NCBI RefSeq assembly: GCF_018080005.1
Contig: NZ_CP073015.1
Location: 434,001 to 498,000 of the forward strand
DNA length: 64,000 bases
From: Flavobacterium sp. CS20
GTDB lineage: Bacteria; Bacteroidota; Bacteroidia; Flavobacteriales; Flavobacteriaceae
Direction of reading: 5' to 3'
The notes beneath the pieces are model-generated. The model saw only the letters and a list, made by a program, of their open reading frames with translations, made no database searches and had not been told where the DNA came from. This document shows, piece after piece, positions 37,133 to 48,031 of the stretch; position 1 is the first letter of the stretch, and each line of letters begins with the position of its first letter. Position numbers and translations under genes: made by a program.

Positions 37133-38650
37133 TTAATTAATTAAAGCGTTTTGTGTCATTTCTTTAGGCTTGTTGATGCCCATAAGTTTTAGTATGGTTG
37201 GTGCTATATCACCCAGAATACCAGATTTTATTGATTTAATTTCGTTATCGACCAAAATTAAAGGAACAGGATTGGTGGTATGAGCTGTATTAGGAGAACC
37301 GTCTGGATTTATCATGGTTTCGCTATTGCCATGATCGGCAATTATTATCACGGTATAATTCTGATCTTGTGCTGTTTGTACAAGTTCATTCATGCAAGTG
37401 TCAACCGTTTCGCATGCTTTTACTGCGGCTTCAAAAACGCCAGTATGTCCAACCATGTCAGGATTTGCAAAATTGATGCACATGAAGTCTGCTGAATTAT
37501 TTTCAATTTCAACCAATATTTTGTCTTTGAGTTCGTAAGCACTCATCTCGGGTTGCAAATCATAAGTTGCTACTTTTGGTGAATTGACCATGATGCGTTT
37601 TTCACCTTTAAAAGCTTCTTCTCGTCCACCTGAAAAGAAAAATGTGACATGTGGATATTTTTCGGTTTCAGCTGCTCTAAGTTGGGTTTTGCCTTCTTTT
37701 TCTAAAACTTCACCTATGGTATTTTTAATGTTGTCTTTTGTATAAATTACATTTATGTTTTTAAAAGTATCATCATATTTAGTCATGGTGTAATATTTCA
37801 GATTGAGTTTTTTCATGCCATACTCTGGGAAGTCTTGTTGTGATAGGGCTGAAGTGAGTTGTCTGCCACGATCGGTTCTAAAATTAAAAAAGATTACAAC
37901 ATCATCATTTTCTAAACACGCCACAGGTTGATTGTTTTGACATACTACTATTGGTTTTATGAATTCGTCAGTGATGTTGTTATCATAGCTTTCTGAAATT
38001 GCATTGACGGGTTTTTCCGTTTTTTTACCCTTTCCATTTACAATTAAATCATAGGCTTGCTTGATGCGTTCCCAACGCTTATCTCTGTCCATAGCATAAT
38101 ATCGACCTATAATGCTTGCCAACTGTGAATTGTGATGTTTTAAAAAATCATTCAAATCTTTTATAAAGCCTTTTCCCGATTTTGGGTCAACATCACGACC
38201 ATCTGTAAAGGCGTGAACATAGCTTTTCTTTACCCCAAAGTCATCAGCTGTCTTTACCAACCCTTTGAGATGATTGATATGAGAATGAACGCCACCATCA
38301 CTCACTAAACCAAGAAAATGAACAGATTTATGGTGTTTTTTGGCATATTCAAAAGCTTCTTTGATAGGTGCTTGGTCTTTAAGTGTATCTTTTTCAACGG
38401 CCATATTTATCTTGACTAAATCTTGATATACAATTCTGCCAGCTCCTAAATTCATGTGTCCCACTTCAGAATTACCCATTTGACCTTCGGGTAAACCTAC
38501 ATTCATGCCATCAGTTCTAAGCGTTGCAGTTGGATATGTTTTTTTTAAATGATCTATACAAGGTGTGTTAGCGACATCAACTGCAGAAACTTTTTTATCT
38601 GGTGCATTTCCCCATCCGTCTAATATGGTCAAAATTACTTTTTTATTCAT
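37133..38650 (-). CDS. gpmI: 2,3-bisphosphoglycerate-independent phosphoglycerate mutase
   Basis: A 505-residue manganese enzyme of glycolysis and gluconeogenesis. The phosphatase Ser lies in GQMGNSEVGHMNLGAGR. Metal motifs are ILDGWG at the N-terminus and IIADHGNSE with MVGHTG near the C-terminus, and DGRDVDPKS is in the transferase domain. Length is standard. It has a TAAATTTG promoter upstream and leads the gpmI-trx-HAD-map run. Confidence 0.96.
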   Translation of the reverse strand: MNKKVILTILDGWGNAPDKKVSAVDVANTPCIDHLKKTYPTATLRTDGMNVGLPEGQMGNSEVGHMNLGAGRIVYQDLVKINMAVEKDTLKDQAPIKEAFEYAKKHHKSVHFLGLVSDGGVHSHINHLKGLVKTADDFGVKKSYVHAFTDGRDVDPKSGKGFIKDLNDFLKHHNSQLASIIGRYYAMDRDKRWERIKQAYDLIVNGKGKKTEKPVNAISESYDNNITDEFIKPIVVCQNNQPVACLENDDVVIFFNFRTDRGRQLTSALSQQDFPEYGMKKLNLKYYTMTKYDDTFKNINVIYTKDNIKNTIGEVLEKEGKTQLRAAETEKYPHVTFFFSGGREEAFKGEKRIMVNSPKVATYDLQPEMSAYELKDKILVEIENNSADFMCINFANPDMVGHTGVFEAAVKACETVDTCMNELVQTAQDQNYTVIIIADHGNSETMINPDGSPNTAHTTNPVPLILVDNEIKSIKSGILGDIAPTILKLMGINKPKEMTQNALIN

Positions 38651-38669
38651 TTTTTGTGATTTTAGAGTT

Positions 38670-38677
38670 CAAATTTA
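38670..38677 (-). promoter_or_regulatory. TAnnTTTG promoter element for gpmI
   Basis: On the minus strand this reads TAAATTTG, 19 bases before the gpmI start codon. Confidence 0.5.
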
Positions 38678-38794
38678 AATACTATATTTTAAAACAAGGC
38701 TTAATATTTATCGAAATAATTTTATTTTAAAACTCATGCCTAATATTTTGATAAACCTGTTTTAATTCATTAGTTTAGCTATCAAAAAAAAAAT

Positions 38795-41305
38795 ATGTTA
38801 TCAGAAGAGCGTTATGAGTTATTTAGACAAATTATCACAAACAAATATAGTGTTTACAATAGTTTGTTTTTGAATTTACCACACAAACATTCTACTTACA
38901 CAGGAATATACATCCCTTTGCTTCGCAAGTTAAGTCAAGAAGGTTTTGATAATTCAAAATCGCCAGTTGAAATTATTGAAGAATTTATAGGTAGTCATAC
39001 CGATATAAAATCTACTGAAGAAAAATTTGATTTATTATTTCGTATTGTTCAATATATTGAGCGTCAGGTGGTTTTGTTTGATTGTGTTGAAGATCTTGCT
39101 TTTTTAGAATTTCAACGTCCTCAAATTGGGACTTATCTCAAGGCAGAAAATCAATATTATGAGAGTTTAAAAGAACATTTAAAGTCATTTAGCACACGCT
39201 TAGTATTTACAGCTCATCCCACTCAATTTTATCCTAACGAAGTGCAAATTATCATGTATGAAATGCGACAAGCTATTCAGAAAAATGACATCACTGCTAT
39301 TGACAAATTACTAAATCAACTGTCTTACACTCCTTTTGTGAAACGAGAAAAGCCAACGCCTTTTGATGAAGCCGAAAGTATTATTTATCATATGCGTTAT
39401 GTGTATTATCAAACTATAGGCAAGTTGTATCACCAAATATTTAAAAATTTGGAAGTTCAACCAGACTTTAATCCTCATCTCATTGAACTTGGTTTTTGAC
39501 CTGGTGGTGATCGTGATGGAAATCCTTTTGTCAAGTTTGATACCACAAGAAAAGTGGCTCAATTGTTGAGAAATACAATTATGAAATGTTACTATAACCA
39601 TGTAAAAGATCTAAGAAAAAAATTAACTTTCAAAGGCGTGGTTGAAATTACCGAAACTCTAAAACAAAGACTTTATAAACAAATTTTTCAAGATGAAGTT
39701 TGTATTACCGACAAGGAGATTTTAGAAAGTTTGTACCAAATCAAATCTTTATTGAAAGAACGATACAAAGATTTTTTTGTTGAAGAAGTCAATGATATTA
39801 TTGGTAGAGTCCATTTATTTGGGAATCATTTTGCAACATTAGATATAAGGCAAGACAGTAGCAAACATACAGAAGCTATACAAGAAATATTTAAAAAGGA
39901 GTTTGATTTAGACTACAACACCTTATCTAACCAAGAAAAAATTAATTATCTAACAAAAAAATCATTAAGGCTCAATGCTGATGATTATGAAGATGAAATC
40001 ATAATTGATACCATTAAAAATGTATATCAAATTAAAGATATACAAGCCGAAAATGGCGAAAGAGCACTTCATCGCTACATTATTTCAAATTCTGAAAGTA
40101 TATTTGATGTACTTCACGTTTATGCTCTTTTTAAATATTGTGGATACCAAGACGAAGACATCAAAATAGATATTGTACCGCTTTTTGAAACTATGGTTGG
40201 CATGAACAATTCACAGGATGTCATGCGTGAGCTTTACGAGCTACCTATTTATAAAACGCACCTTGAAAAAAGAAATAATGAACAAACCATTATGTTGGGC
40301 TTTTCTGACGGAACCAAAGATGGTGGCTATTTAAAAGCGAATTGGGAAATTTTGCAAACCAAAGAACGCCTTACAAAAGTAACAAAGGCACACAATTATA
40401 AAGTTGTCTTTTTTGACGGTAGAGGTGGTCCACCTGCAAGAGGTGGCGGTAAAACTCATCAATTTTATCTTGCTCAAGGCGACGATGTGTCAAATGACAA
40501 AATACAACTTACCATTCAAGGTCAAACCATAACAAGTATATATGGCACGCACGAACATGCAAGCTACAATATTGAACAACTCTTGCTCGCTGGTGCTAAA
40601 CCTTTTAATAAATCTGTAAAACTAAATCAGCACTACAAAGATTTAATTTCAGATTTGGCAAATAAAAGTTATGAAAAATATACTTCACTTAAAAATGATA
40701 AAAACTTTGTACCTTACCTTGAAAAAATGACCACCTTAAAATATTATGGCGCAACAAATATTGGAAGCAGACCCTCTAAAAGAAACGCAAAATCAACATT
40801 AGATTTTTCTGATTTAAGAGCTATACCATTTGTTGGATCTTGGAGTACAATTAGACAAAATGTACCGGGCTACTACGGTTTAGGAACTGCTTTAGAAACC
40901 TTTGCCGATAAACCTGAAGTAATTCAAGACTTGTATGACAACTCAGCGTTTTTCAGAACGCTTATCAACAATAGTATGATGAGTATGAAAAAATCATATT
41001 TTCCATTAACTCAATATATGAAAAACGATAAGGTTTTTGGCAATTTTTGGAAAGACCTAAGAGCTGAATATGAGTTGTCAAAAAAATGGGCTTTGAAGTT
41101 AACTGGCGTGAAATATTTAATGGACAATGAAAAAATAACCCGTAAATCTATCAGTGCTCGCGAAAATATCGTTTTACCACTTTTATCTATTCAGCAATAT
41201 GCTTTGCAAATGATTCAGCAAAATCACCCTGAAAAAGATAAATTTGAAAAACTTGTTATCAGATGTTTGTTTGGTAATATAAATGCCAGTCGAAATTCTG
41301 CTTGA
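38795..41305 (+). CDS. ppc: Phosphoenolpyruvate carboxylase (in-frame TGA)
   Basis: This enzyme fixes bicarbonate onto phosphoenolpyruvate to replenish oxaloacetate. The frame is 836 codons long and is broken only by TGA at 39497-39499, just before PGGDRDGNPF. The family has Trp there (GFW-PGGDRDGNP), so TGG to TGA is the likely change. Catalytic motifs are intact: FTAHPTQF, GFSDGTKDGG, FFDGRGGPPARGGGKTH and the C-terminal NINASRNSA. If the stop were real, the downstream piece would lack the catalytic His region. Confidence 0.93.
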
Positions 41306-41413
41306 TAAACTGTTTTTAAATAAATTTTGGATTTTATGATATCTAAAATATATCAACATGAATTCATTTTTCTTTAATAAATTACTAATTTTACAATTCA
41401 AAATAAAAAAACT

Positions 41414-42481
41414 ATGAGTCATAATATTAAACCAGGCGTTGCTACTGGAAAAGAAGTTCAAGATATTTTTAATCACGCAAAAGCTAATGGCTACGCCTTG
41501 CCAGGTGTGAATGTGGTTGGTTCTAACACTATTAATGGCGTTTTAGAAACCGCAAGAGAACTCAATTCACCAGTGATTATCCAATTCTCAAATGGTGGTG
41601 CCCAATTTAATGCAGGCAAAGGCTTGTCTAATGAAAATCAAAGAGCGGCAGTTCTTGGTGCAACTACGGGTGCAAAACACGTTCACGATTTAGCTGAAGC
41701 CTACGGTGCTACAGTTATTATGCATACAGACCATTGTGCTAAAAAATTATTGCCATGGATTGATGGTATGTTAGACGAAGGTGAAAAGTTTTACAAAATT
41801 CACGGAAAACCTTTGTTTAGCTCTCATATGATTGATTTATCTGAAGAACCCATTAAAGAAAATATAGAAACCTGCAAAACATACCTTGAACGTATGAGCA
41901 AAATGGGTATGACCTTAGAAATAGAACTCGGCGTAACTGGTGGCGAAGAAGATGGCGTAGATAATTCAGATGTGGATTCGTCAAAGCTTTATACACAACC
42001 TGAAGAAGTGGCTTATGCTTATGAAGAATTGAGTAAAGTGAGCGATCAATTTACTATAGCAGCAGCTTTTGGTAACGTTCACGGTGTTTACAAACCAGGA
42101 AATGTCAAGTTGACACCAAAAATACTTAAAAACTCTCAAGAATACATTTCTGAAAAATATGGTGTAGAGCACAATCATATCGATTTTGTTTTTCACGGCG
42201 GTAGTGGTTCAACTGTTGAAGAAATAAGAGAAGGCATCAGCTATGGTGTTGTCAAAATGAACATAGACACTGATTTGCAATATGCATTTATGAAAGGCAT
42301 TAGAGATTATATGAAAACCAATGCCGATTACTTGTCATCTCAAATTGGCAATCCTGAAGGTGATGACGCACCCAACAAAAAATATTATGACCCAAGAAAA
42401 TGGTTACGCGAAGCTGAAATCACTTTCAAAGAGAGGTTAAAAAAAGCCTTTGAAGATCTTAATAATGTCAATGTTTTATAG
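41414..42481 (+). CDS. fbaA: Class II fructose-bisphosphate aldolase
   Basis: A 355-residue zinc aldolase of glycolysis. Zinc ligands are in MHTDHCAKKLLPW and in the later FGNVHGVYKPG and FVFHGGSGS motifs. NMDTD-like VKMNIDTDLQYAF binds substrate phosphate. Length matches the E. coli-type enzyme. It stands between ppc and accD on the same strand. Confidence 0.96.
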   Translation: MSHNIKPGVATGKEVQDIFNHAKANGYALPGVNVVGSNTINGVLETARELNSPVIIQFSNGGAQFNAGKGLSNENQRAAVLGATTGAKHVHDLAEAYGATVIMHTDHCAKKLLPWIDGMLDEGEKFYKIHGKPLFSSHMIDLSEEPIKENIETCKTYLERMSKMGMTLEIELGVTGGEEDGVDNSDVDSSKLYTQPEEVAYAYEELSKVSDQFTIAAAFGNVHGVYKPGNVKLTPKILKNSQEYISEKYGVEHNHIDFVFHGGSGSTVEEIREGISYGVVKMNIDTDLQYAFMKGIRDYMKTNADYLSSQIGNPEGDDAPNKKYYDPRKWLREAEITFKERLKKAFEDLNNVNVL

Positions 42482-42551
42482 TTTTTTGCTATAAATTAAA
42501 ACTCAAACTCTATTGATAAATAGTATAGAAATTCCATCTAATAACAATAAT

Positions 42552-43409
42552 ATGGCTTGGTTTAAAAGAAAGAAAAAAGGCATACAAACCGCAACCGAAG
42601 ATAAAAAAGACGTTCCTAAAGGTTTATGGTACAAAACCCCAACAGGCAAAGTTATTGACTCTGACCAACTGGCAAAAAATTATTACGTCAGCCCAGAAGA
42701 TGGTTACCATGTAAGAATAGGGAGTAAAGAGTATTTTGAAATACTTTTTGATGATGGTAATTTTAAAGAATTGTATAAAAATTTAGCCTCAAAAGATCCA
42801 TTAAATTTTGAAGACACTAAAAAGTATAGTGTTCGTATCAAAGAAGTTCAAAAGAAAACTGGGCTGAAAGATGCTATAAGAACAGCAGTAGGCGAGTCTA
42901 AAGGCAAAAAAATAATTGTCTGTGCTATGGATTTTAAATTTATTGGTGGTTCAATGGGATCAGTTGTCGGTGAAAAAATTGCACGTTCAGTCGATTATGC
43001 TATCAGGAACAAACTCCCACTCGTTATCATCTCAAAATCTGGTGGTGCCAGAATGATGGAAGCGGGTTTGTCACTTATGCAGTTAGCAAAAACATCTGCA
43101 AAGCTCGGTCAATTGGCTAAAGCCAAATTACCTTATATTTCGCTCTGTACCGATCCAACAACTGGTGGTACTACAGCATCTTTTGCTATGCTGGGTGATA
43201 TTAATATTTCAGAACCAGGGGCTTTAATTGGTTTTGCTGAAGCACGAGTTGTAAGAGATACCACGGGAAAAGATTTACCAGAAGGTTTTCAAACCGCAGA
43301 ATTTGTCAAAGAACACGGATTTTTAGATTTTATTACAGAACGTAAACATTTGAAAGATAAAATAAATTTGTATATTGATTTAATTCAAAATCAGAAGGTT
43401 AGAAAATGA
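42552..43409 (+). CDS. accD: Acetyl-CoA carboxylase carboxyltransferase subunit beta (no zinc ribbon)
   Basis: A 285-residue subunit that transfers the carboxyl group to acetyl-CoA in fatty acid synthesis. The carboxyltransferase core is intact ([43 protein letters not shown] and [13 protein letters not shown]). The N-terminal zinc ribbon of E. coli AccD has four Cys; the matching segment here is [20 protein letters not shown] and contains none. The loss is probably lineage-wide. The ATG at 42552 gives [10 protein letters not shown], the usual start; the TTG at 42513 is rejected. Confidence 0.94.
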   Translation: MAWFKRKKKGIQTATEDKKDVPKGLWYKTPTGKVIDSDQLAKNYYVSPEDGYHVRIGSKEYFEILFDDGNFKELYKNLASKDPLNFEDTKKYSVRIKEVQKKTGLKDAIRTAVGESKGKKIIVCAMDFKFIGGSMGSVVGEKIARSVDYAIRNKLPLVIISKSGGARMMEAGLSLMQLAKTSAKLGQLAKAKLPYISLCTDPTTGGTTASFAMLGDINISEPGALIGFAEARVVRDTTGKDLPEGFQTAEFVKEHGFLDFITERKHLKDKINLYIDLIQNQKVRK

Positions 43410-43489
43410 TTTGTAAATTTTAAACTCAAGTCTGATTTTCAATTTTATTTTTTAAGAATTATGTTTAAATTGGCTATTTAAAATTAAAT

Positions 43490-43909
43490 ATGCCAAACTC
43501 AGCTTTTCACCTTGCCATTCCTGTTCATAATTTGGAGCAGAGCAGAAAATTTTACAGTCAAATTTTAGGATTTGAAGAAGGTAGAAGTAGTGATAAGTGG
43601 GTTGATTTTAATTGCTATGGTCATCAACTCGTCATTCATGAAGTTAAAGAATATTCACCTCAAAACCATTTTAACCCCGTTGATAATCACCATGTGCCAG
43701 TGCCACATTTTGGCGTTGTGTTACTATGGAAAGCCTTTTGGGATTTGTCTCAAAGACTTAAAGCTTTAAAAATCAAATTTCAAATTGAACCTTACATTAG
43801 ATTTGAAGGTCAAACGGGCGAACAAGCCACTATGTTTTTTTATGATCCTTCGGGAAATGCTTTAGAGTTTAAAGCTTTTCAAAACCCCGATCAACTTTTT
43901 AAATCTTAA
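43490..43909 (+). CDS. VOC family (glyoxalase-like) protein
   Basis: A 139-residue protein with two beta-alpha-beta-beta-beta units. Metal-ligand positions are in [16 protein letters not shown] (His), GHQLVIHEV (His), VPHFGVVL (His) and [15 protein letters not shown] (Glu). It resembles dioxygenase-like glyoxalase proteins of unknown substrate. Its stop is immediately followed by the AI-2E family start. Confidence 0.85.
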   Translation: MPNSAFHLAIPVHNLEQSRKFYSQILGFEEGRSSDKWVDFNCYGHQLVIHEVKEYSPQNHFNPVDNHHVPVPHFGVVLLWKAFWDLSQRLKALKIKFQIEPYIRFEGQTGEQATMFFYDPSGNALEFKAFQNPDQLFKS

Positions 43910-45042
43910 ATGATGAAAACCATACCACCGAGAATTATTAGGCAATTATTTTTGTTGACCGTTATTATTATTTTGGCGATTATTATTTACAATAATATTT
44001 TGCCTTATATTTCAGGCGTTTTAGGTGCTATCACCTTTTTTGTGATCAGCCGTAAGTTGATGAAAAAACTCAATGATAAAGGTTGGCTAAAAAGCCTCTC
44101 AGCTGGACTCATCATTGTTAGCTCTTTCTTTTTAATTCTTATCCCATTGGCTGGGGTTGTTATTATGCTGTCTTCAAAAATCGGTGGAGCCATAAAAAAT
44201 TCAGAAAAATTTGTGATTGCCATCAAGTCACAACTATCACAACTTGAGCAATATATAGGCTATAACATATCTCAAGATTTAGATACTTCAGGCATAGCTT
44301 CATTTATTTCTAAAAACGCCCAAAACTTTGCACTCGGTACTTTTGATGCATTTATTTCTGTCAGTATCATGTATTTTTTATTGTATTATATGTTAGTCAA
44401 TCAAGAGCGACTTAAAATTTCGTTACAGAGCTATATTCCTGTTGGCAAAAGAATCTCACAACCATTGCCATTGAAGCCACAAAAAAAGTAAAAGCCAATG
44501 CTATTGGCATCCCATTAGTTGCACTCATACAAGGAGTTGTGGCTCTAATTGGATATTTGATTTTTGGCGTTCCTGATCCGTTTTTTTGGTTTGCAGTAAC
44601 GGCTATAGGTTCAGTTATTCCTTTTGTAGGCACGGCAATAGGATTTATTCCCGTTACCGTTATTTTGTTATCTCAAGGCATGACATTAGAAGCCATTGGT
44701 GTATTGGCTTATGGTTTTATTGTGGTGGGTTCAAGTGATAACTTGGTTAGACTTTATGTGCTAAAACGTATGGCTAACGAACATCCTCTAATTACTCTAA
44801 TAGGCGTTATTGTTGGTATTCCTGTTTTTGGATTTTTAGGCTTGGTTTTTGGTCCTTTGATGATATCGTTATTCCTTATTATTGTTGTAATTTATAAAAA
44901 AGAATATGCCGATGATGAAAACCAAACTGAATATCAAGCTGAAACAAGCTTAGAAGAAAAACAGAGGGTAAAAATTGATGAAAAACAAAATGATAATGAA
45001 GATGAAATAAAAGATAAAACAGATGAAAAAGACAAAGCATAA
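43910..45042 (+). CDS. AI-2E family (PerM-like) membrane transporter (apparent frameshift)
   Basis: An inner-membrane protein with about seven helices. The first frame runs to SYIPVGKR and then loses register. The next frame continues NLTTIAIEATKKVKANAIGI and the typical IQGVVALIGYLIFGVPDPFF and FVGTAIGFIPV motifs. One A missing from the run at 44447-44450 restores VGKKNLTT, giving about 377 residues. The C-terminal tail is highly charged. Family members export diverse small molecules or ions; the name from autoinducer-2 is not evidence for that substrate here. It overlaps the next gene by 20 bases. Confidence 0.88.
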
Positions 45043-45412
45043 ACCTCATATTGATAAAGATTTTGTGTCTGAAAATGCAAAACAGATAGACAAAGATGAT
45101 TTAAATAAAATTCATCGAAAACGCAAACGTCTGCAAAAAATACTCAATCTTAAAGTTTTTGCACAACATAGGCAAAAATTCAAATTACTCATAGAAATTC
45201 TTCAGCAGTATAAAAAAGGAACATACAAAAAAATACCCTGGCGTTCTGTAGCATCAATAACCTTTACACTGCTTTATGTGATTAACCCTTTTGATATTGT
45301 TCCAGATGTTTTGCCTGTTATAGGTTTTGTTGATGATATTAGTGTTTTTATGGCTTTAATGCGTTTGATTGACGAAGACATCAATGATTTTGAAAGTTGG
45401 AAGTCAACATAA
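45023..45412 (+). CDS. YkvA family (DUF1232) protein
   Basis: A 129-residue protein. The Lys-rich N-terminal half is followed by the DUF1232 motif LLYVINPFDIVPDVLPVIGF with VDDISVFMAL. The motif is amphipathic and probably membrane-associated. Function is unknown. Overlap with the AI-2E gene suggests translational coupling. Confidence 0.87.
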   Translation: MKKTKHKPHIDKDFVSENAKQIDKDDLNKIHRKRKRLQKILNLKVFAQHRQKFKLLIEILQQYKKGTYKKIPWRSVASITFTLLYVINPFDIVPDVLPVIGFVDDISVFMALMRLIDEDINDFESWKST

Positions 45413-45425
45413 ATTATGTAGAGTG

Positions 45426-46316
45426 TTAATCTTTTAACTTTGACTTATGTAGTTCTTTAGCTAATAAGGTGTTTTTAAGTAGCATTGCAATAGTCATTGG
45501 TCCAACACCACCTGGAACGGGTGTAATAAATGAAGCTTTTTTAGATACATTGTCAAAATCAACATCGCCAGTAATACGATAACCTTTTTTACGAGAATCA
45601 TCAGGAACACGTGTAATACCAACATCAATAACAACCGCATCATCTTTAACCATTTCGGCTTTTAGGAAATTTGGAATACCCAAAGCGGTAATAATAATAT
45701 CTGCTTGTGATGTGATTTGGGTAATATTTTTAGTATGGCTATGTGTGAGCGTTACCGTTGAATTACCAGGAAATCCATTTCTGCCCATCAAAATGCTCAT
45801 AGGTCGTCCAACAATATGGCTACGACCAATTACAACGGTATGTTTACCATTTGTTTCTACACCATAACGCTCTATGAGTTCTAAAATTCCAAAAGGCGTT
45901 GCGGGTATAAATGTTGTCATATCCAAAGCCATTTTTCCGAAATTTGTGGGGTGAAAACCGTCAACATCTTTATCTGGATCTACTTGCATCAAAACTTTTT
46001 GAGTGTTGATTTGCTTAGGCAAAGGCAGTTGAATAATATAGCCATCAATATCATCGTCATTATTGAGTGTTTTGATTTTATCTAAAAGCTCAATTTCACT
46101 GGTAGTGCTTGGCATTTTAATCAATGTTGACTCAAAACCCACTTGTTCACAAGATTTCACTTTACTGCCGACATAAGTCAAACTCGCACCGTCATTCCCC
46201 ACCAAAACAGCGGCCAAATGTGGCACTTTTTCGCCATGTTCTTTCATTTTATCGACTTCAAGTTTGATTTCATCCTTAATGTCTTGACTGGTTTTTTTGC
46301 CGTCTAGTATAGTCAT
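45426..46316 (-). CDS. folD: Bifunctional methylene-tetrahydrofolate dehydrogenase/cyclohydrolase
   Basis: A 296-residue enzyme that interconverts methylene-, methenyl- and formyl-tetrahydrofolate. Active-site Lys is in YVGSKVKSCEQVG, and further motifs are IIQLPLPKQIN, DPDKDVDGFHPTN, VVIGRSHIVGRPMSILM and PVPGGVGPMTIAMLL. Length is normal. It lies downstream of ffh on the same strand, separated by a heptamer repeat array. Confidence 0.96.
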   Translation of the reverse strand: MTILDGKKTSQDIKDEIKLEVDKMKEHGEKVPHLAAVLVGNDGASLTYVGSKVKSCEQVGFESTLIKMPSTTSEIELLDKIKTLNNDDDIDGYIIQLPLPKQINTQKVLMQVDPDKDVDGFHPTNFGKMALDMTTFIPATPFGILELIERYGVETNGKHTVVIGRSHIVGRPMSILMGRNGFPGNSTVTLTHSHTKNITQITSQADIIITALGIPNFLKAEMVKDDAVVIDVGITRVPDDSRKKGYRITGDVDFDNVSKKASFITPVPGGVGPMTIAMLLKNTLLAKELHKSKLKD

Positions 46317-46325
46317 TTTATTAGC

Positions 46326-46458
46326 TTTTTAGTCTTCAGATTTCAGTGTTCAGTATTCAGTTTTTAGTATTCAGTATTCAGTTTTTAGTATTTAGTATTC
46401 AGTATTCAGTATTCAGTATTCAGTATTCAGTATTCAGTATTCAGTATTCAGTATTCAG
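46326..46458. repeat. Heptamer tandem array, 19 units (TATTCAG)
   Basis: Nineteen contiguous 7-base units fill 133 bases. The last nine (46396-46458) are perfect TATTCAG; the others are variants such as TTTTTAG and TGTTCAG. Read on the other strand the unit is CTGAATA, the same ACTG-containing family as the arrays at 53859 and 63316. It lies between folD and ffh. Confidence 0.95.
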
Positions 46459-46491
46459 TTTATTATAAACTTATATACTACAACTGCGACT

Positions 46492-46556
46492 GCCAACTGC
46501 CGACTGCCAACTGCCATCTGTTCACTGCCAACTGCTCACTGCCCACTGAAAACACT
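46492..46556. repeat. Heptamer tandem array, about 10 units (ACTGCCA type)
   Basis: Units such as ACTGCCA, ACTGCCG, ACTGCTC and ACTGCCC recur at 7-base spacing (one spacing of 6). The orientation is opposite to the neighbouring TATTCAG array, so the two blocks form a long imperfect inverted arrangement. It reaches the ffh stop codon. Confidence 0.88.
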
Positions 46557-47882
46557 ACTTCATCTGACTCATCATTTGCATCAATTTTTTGCCACCGCCA
46601 CCTTGCATCATTTTCATCATTTTGCTCATTTGCCCAAATTGTTTTAACAGCTGGTTAACTTCATTAATACTTGTTCCTGAACCTTTTGCAATTCTTCGTT
46701 TTCTACTGGTATTGAATATTTTAGGATTTTGACGTTCCTCTGGTGTCATAGAATTGATAATAGCTTCAATACCTTTAAAAGCATCATCATCAATATCAAC
46801 ATTTTTCATCATTTTGCCAGCTCCTGGAATCATACCCATAAGGTCTTTCATGTTCCCCATTTTCTTGACCTGTTGAATTTGCTTCAGAAAATCGTCAAAA
46901 CCAAACTTATTTTTAGCAATTTTCTTTTGTATTTTGCGAGCTTCTTCTTCATCGTATTGTTCTTGAGCACGTTCAACTAAGGAAACCACATCACCCATAC
47001 CGAGAATTCTATCGGCCATTCGCGAAGGATGAAAAACATCAATGGCTTCCATTTTCTCGCCTGTACCAATAAATTTCAAAGGTTTATCTACCACGGATTT
47101 GATAGAAATAGTCGCACCACCGCGAGTATCACCATCTAACTTGGTTAACACTACACCGTCATAATCCAGCACATCATTAAAGGCTTTTGCTGTATTTACA
47201 GCATCTTGACCTGTCATGGCATCGACCACAAAAAGTGTTTCGTTAGGTTTTACAGTATTGTGAATACTTGAGATTTCTTTCATCAATACTTCGTCAATTG
47301 CCAGACGACCAGCGGTATCGATAATGACCACATCAAAACCATTGGCTTTAGCATGTGCTATGGCTCGTTCAGAAATTTTAACTGGATTTTTTTCTTCTTT
47401 ATCAGAAAAGACTTCAACACCAATTTGTTCGCCAACGACATGAAGTTGGTCAATTCTGCAGGTCTGTAAACATCTCCAGCAACTAATAAAGGATTTTTAG
47501 CTTTTTTGGTTTTTAGAAAATTGGCCAGTTTTCCAGAAAATGTAGTTTTACCACTACCTTGTAGCCCAGCCATTAAGATTACGCTTGGGTTGCTTGATAA
47601 ATCTATACCTTCAGCATCGCCACCCATAAGTTCGGTCAACTCATCTTTGACGATTTTGACCATAAGTTCGCCAGGCTTTAAGGTTTTTAAAACATTTTGC
47701 CCTAAAGCTTTTTCCTTAACGGTGTTGGTAAAATTTTTAGCAATCTTGAAGTTGACATCGGCATCGACCAAGGCACGTCTTACTTCTTTTAACGTCTCAG
47801 CAACATTGACTTCTGTAATCTGCCCGTGACCTTTGAGCAGATGTAAGGCATTATCTAACTTATCGCTTAAATTATCAAACAT
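46555..47882 (-). CDS. ffh: Signal recognition particle protein Ffh (apparent frameshift)
   Basis: This GTPase binds SRP RNA and targets nascent membrane proteins. The N and G domains show GLQGSGKTTFSGKLA, GDVYRPA, IDTAGRLAID and VLTKLDGDTRGG. The M domain is Met-rich (GNMKDLMGMIPGAGKMMKNV and a C-terminal MMKMMQGGGGKKLMQMMSQM). The register breaks at about 47455; adding one base (gcag[c]aattgac on the coding strand) restores YRPAAIDQLHVVGEQIGVEV. Corrected length is 442 residues. Ffh is essential in bacteria, so an error in the sequence is the best explanation. Confidence 0.94.
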
Positions 47883-47904
47883 AGTTTTTCCAGATTTTAA
47901 GCTA

Positions 47905-47912
47905 CAAATTTA
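47905..47912 (-). promoter_or_regulatory. TAnnTTTG promoter element for ffh
   Basis: On the minus strand this reads TAAATTTG, 22 bases before the ffh start codon. Confidence 0.5.
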
Positions 47913-48031
47913 ATGAATTGAATTGGTTATGTGAAAAAATGTATCTATTAAATAAAAGCTAACTTTCATTTAACTTGGAAAACTCATTTTTAATCCATAT
48001 AAGCATTATTTTAGCAAAATAATTTGAAATC

